NCBI GenBank assembly: GCA_035534995.1
Contig: DATLQX010000141.1
Coordinates: 19,073 to 83,072, forward strand
Direction: 5' to 3'
Source of the DNA: JANWHV01 sp035534995
Lineage (GTDB): Bacteria; Chloroflexota; UBA5177; JANWHV01
DNA length: 64,000 nt
The translations under genes were made by a program, and so were the position numbers. Of the stretch, positions 62,114 to 64,000 are shown piece by piece. The first letter of the stretch is position 1; every line of letters begins with the position of its first letter. Under the pieces are notes generated by a model, which was given only the letters and a program-made list of their open reading frames with translations, had not been told where the DNA came from and searched no databases.

Positions 62114-63048
62114 ATGCACGCGGAAACTGCCTCGGATCCGCCCGCAATCACTCGACGAAAGGTGCCCGCTACGGTGGCACCCCTGTCCAGCGGCGTGCCT
62201 GAAGGTCTGGATGCCTGGGTGAGCCGCTACCTGGCGCTTGCTGTCGCTGGGGTCCGGTCAGCTGCCGTCACGGCCAAGATCACCCTGCATCCGCGGCGGT
62301 TCACCGCCTTCTTCCGTGAGCGGTACGGCCACGACCGGCTCTCGGCCTGCCTGCGCCGCGATGTCGTCGCCTGGCAAGCCGCCCTGCGCGCGCAGGGGCT
62401 GGCGCCGGCCACCATGAACAACCAGATGCCTCGCTCCCGGCCTTCACCACCTGGGTCGCCGTCCAGACGCCGGACCTGTTCCCCGCTGGCGATCCGGCCA
62501 AAGGTATCAGCGCGCTGGGCCTGGGCCCGCTGGAGCCGCGCGCCCTGCGCCCTGCGCAAGTGCAAAGCCTGAAGAATCTCCGCGATCGGCTCGAGCGCTT
62601 CCACCAACGCCGCGACCGGCGCCAGCCCGGCCGGGCGGTACCGTTGCGGGCACACGGCCGACCCTGGCGCGATCGCGCGCTCGTCTTCGTGCTCCTCTCG
62701 ACCGGCTTGCACCGGGAGGAGATCGTGCGCCTGAACCTGGACCAGGTGGTGCCGGCGACGCCGGAAGAGCTGCGGCGCGCCCACCGTACCCGCCTGGTGC
62801 GGGTGCAGGGCAAAGGCAAGACGGAGCGGACCGTCTTCCTCTCCGCTGCCGCGCGCACGGCGCTGGCCGACTACCTCGAACGGGAGCGACATCGGCATGC
62901 CGGGCCTGGAGAAGCGCCTGGCACGCTAGGCCCAGATCTACTCGCGCGTCGGCTTCGTGCACCAGTTTCGCACGCTCTCCACCGAGGAGTTGCAGTTCAT
63001 CCTCGCGCACAAGTGGCAGCAGCTGGGCTTGCACCTGACGCCGGATGA
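62114..63048 (+). pseudogene. Tyrosine recombinase/integrase, frameshifted, lacking catalytic residues
   Basis: The first frame (62114 to about 62425) gives the core-binding domain of a XerC/D-like recombinase (LDAWVSRYLALAVAGVRSAA, DVVAWQAALRAQGLAPATMN). Near 62425-62431 the homology moves to another frame (SLPAFTTWVA onward), continuing through LSTGLHREEIVRLNLDQVV and VRVQGKGKTERTVFLSAAAR. The expected catalytic Arg in TGLR is His here. The C-terminal HxxR and Tyr box is absent because the sequence runs into an unrelated ATPase fragment near 62890. The gene is dead. Confidence 0.7.
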
Positions 63049-63223
63049 TTTCACCGATGCCGAAGCGGTGGCTGCCATCACGCGCATCACTGCCGGCAAC
63101 TTCCGGCTCATCCAACGAGTCTTCACGCAGATCGAGCGCATCCTGCAGATCAACGAGTTGCGTACGGTGACCAAGGAAGTGGTCGAGGCGGCGAGAGAGA
63201 CGCTGGTCGTCGGCCTGCTCTAG
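62897..63223 (+). pseudogene. C-terminal fragment of a TniB/IstB-like transposition ATPase with nonsense mutation
   Basis: From MPGLEKRLAR at 62897 the frame hits TAG at 62927, then continues AQIYSRVGFVHQFRTLSTEE and ends TKEVVEAARETLVVGLL at 63223. This is the lid and C-terminus of AAA ATPases that accompany Mu-type and IS21-type transposases; the Walker motifs are missing. The fusion to the integrase remnant and the stop codon show decay. The right terminal repeat begins 50 bases further on, the position where a transposition gene normally ends. Confidence 0.65.
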
Positions 63224-63272
63224 CCAGACTCAGACCGGCGACCAGCTCCGGCCAAGCACGGCAGGGCAGTAT

Positions 63273-63323
63273 ATGGGGCCAACTAGCCGGAAAACCGGGG
63301 GCGAGATACCGAGGGAAGTGACA
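63273..63323 (-). repeat. Right terminal inverted repeat
   Basis: 51 bases, inverted copy of 59170-59220 with 8 mismatches; outer tip ends GGAAGTGACA. Confidence 0.75.
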
Positions 63324-63330
63324 GATATCC

Positions 63331-63795
63331 TGCCGGAGCGCGAACGTCGCCCCTTTGCCGCCGAGTGCAAAGCGCTGGACGCGGCCGAGCCGAAGGACGT
63401 CACCATGCCCAAACGACAAACGCTTGTCCTCTGCCTTATCCAGCAGGCCGCATGCGGACACGGGACGATCTGTCCGCGACCTGTATCATATCGTGCCCGC
63501 TTTTTGATCCGGTCCGGCGATGCGGTCGCGGTCCTCCGGCTACAGATTGATCGCTTCGCGGCGGAACTCAGCGTGAACCCTGCGCGTCATGCCGGTTAGG
63601 CGTTCGTTAAGGCACTCGGGTTCGACTTTAGCTCGGAGTTCGTCACCCTGTTTCAGCAGGTGGGGCAAGCCTGGTAGCAACACCTTCGATAGATTGTCGC
63701 GTCCCCTCTCGGTCTCCGCTCGGCTTTGTCCCGGCTTCCTTTCTCGGTCGGTGATTCGCCGACCGAGAAAGGTCACTCTTGACCGTTGAGCCCCC
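63331..63795. other. Region without recognised gene, ending in a terminator hairpin
   Basis: A 465-base stretch outside the transposon. Short open frames exist on both strands but none has recognisable motifs or a good ribosome-binding site. A perfect 14-bp inverted repeat (63738-63751 and 63759-63772, 7-base loop) lies next to the end of the minus-strand gene and is probably its terminator. Confidence 0.5.
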
Positions 63796-64000
63796 TTAAT
63801 CCAGGCTAGCGGCGGCAAGGGAGATGGTGCCGGCCCCATAGTTGCTGATCAGAGTAAAAGCAAGATGGAGGGACTGGCCGGCGGAGGCGGCGTGGTAGGT
63901 GAGGGTATATTCCTGGATGCGGTTGCCGTAGAAGCTGGCCATGGAGGAATCGGAGTAGGGGGGAGCACTGCCATCGCTGAGGGTGGCGGTGAGGTTGGTC
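63796..64000 (-). CDS. Secreted or surface protein, C-terminal part
   Basis: The frame is open from the window edge and stops at 63796-63798, giving the last 67 residues: TNLTATLSDGSAPPYSDSSM, then YGNRIQEYTLTYHAASAGQS and a final ISNYGAGTISLAAASLD. This beta-rich ending is typical of the C-terminal module of large exported bacterial proteins, often attached to glycosidases or propellers. The rest of the protein lies outside the window, so its function cannot be given. Confidence 0.6.
   Translation of the reverse strand, partial: TNLTATLSDGSAPPYSDSSMASFYGNRIQEYTLTYHAASAGQSLHLAFTLISNYGAGTISLAAASLD

Larger units (their letters stand above)
59163..63330. mobile_element. 4.15-kb transposon-like element with 51-bp terminal inverted repeats and 7-bp direct repeats
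   Basis: The left end 59170-59220 and the right end 63273-63323 are inverted copies of each other at 43 of 51 positions and both begin TGTCACTTCCCTCGGTATC at the outer tip. Immediately outside, GATATCC is present on both sides (59163-59169 and 63324-63330) in direct orientation, as expected of a target-site duplication. TGTCA tips and an ATPase fragment of TniB/IstB type next to the right end recall Tn402/Tn5053-like Mu-type transposons. No intact transposase is inside; cargo is listed separately. It sits 17 bases upstream of the LacI gene -35 box. Confidence 0.75.

Noticed and set aside
63540..63839. Minus-strand open frame near the window end
   Set aside because: No recognisable motif, no ribosome-binding site, and it overlaps the terminator hairpin and the real minus-strand gene end in another frame.
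1..64000. tRNA, rRNA, CRISPR arrays and riboswitches
   Set aside because: None was recognised on reading; no regular repeat-spacer pattern or T-arm-like motif was found.

Overview
The window is high-GC bacterial DNA with dense operons, many Tat- or Sec-exported proteins, Thr/Pro-rich secreted proteins, HAF-type and YVTN-type propellers, PRC-barrel proteins and an orphan Hcp. This mix, together with C5-pathway haem genes (hemA-hemL), suggests a soil or environmental Chloroflexota (Thermomicrobia- or Ktedonobacteria-like). That placement is inferred from gene style; no rRNA or other marker gene is present.

Layout. 1-2.5 kb: end of a peptide-type ABC uptake operon (binding protein, two permeases). 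2.7-6 kb: a CheB-CheR-PAS-histidine kinase fusion. 6-13 kb: PRC-barrel proteins, a small membrane protein, DoxX, an enolase-superfamily enzyme coupled to an M24 peptidase-like protein, and a GH130 enzyme. 12.5-18.5 kb: a histidine kinase remnant, an internally deleted ScyD-like gene, an HtrA-type protease, a small membrane protein, an OmpR-type two-component pair and a YVTN propeller; repeated 11-bp-period operator sites lie here. 18.5-31 kb: a chemoreceptor translationally coupled to a secreted cupredoxin, a DUF2231-Rieske protein, an SMP-30/NHL propeller, a CHAP hydrolase, a HAF-propeller/periplasmic-binding fusion, secreted unknowns and an Hcp-like protein.

31.2-45.3 kb: a 14-kb aromatic-acid locus. 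A divergent IclR regulator faces a strong promoter and a GTTCG-N5-CGAAC operator. Then follow a five-gene branched-chain-amino-acid-type ABC transporter and pcaI-J-H-G-B-D-C, pobA and an MFS transporter, i.e. uptake of (probably) 4-hydroxybenzoate/protocatechuate, hydroxylation, ring cleavage and conversion to 3-oxoadipyl-CoA. No thiolase (pcaF) is seen. 45.3-49.8 kb: an internally deleted ECF sigma gene, a second peptide-type ABC operon without ATPases, and a third PRC-barrel protein. 50-52.7 kb: hemA-hemL.

52.8-59.1 kb: a sucrose/alpha-glucoside locus (sucrose phosphorylase, two permeases, binding protein, LacI repressor) with clear LacI-type operators placed over sigma-70 promoters. 59.17-63.32 kb: a transposon-like element with 51-bp terminal inverted repeats starting TGTCA and a 7-bp direct repeat GATATCC at both ends. 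It carries a visibly AT-richer gene of the kind often labelled abortive infection protein, a truncated paralogue of it, a TetR regulator with its own palindrome, a frameshifted tyrosine recombinase and a nonsense-mutated fragment of a TniB/IstB-like ATPase. The window ends in the C-terminus of a secreted protein on the minus strand.

A recurrent theme is gene decay: three host genes are internally deleted or reduced to fragments, and the transposition genes of the mobile element are broken.
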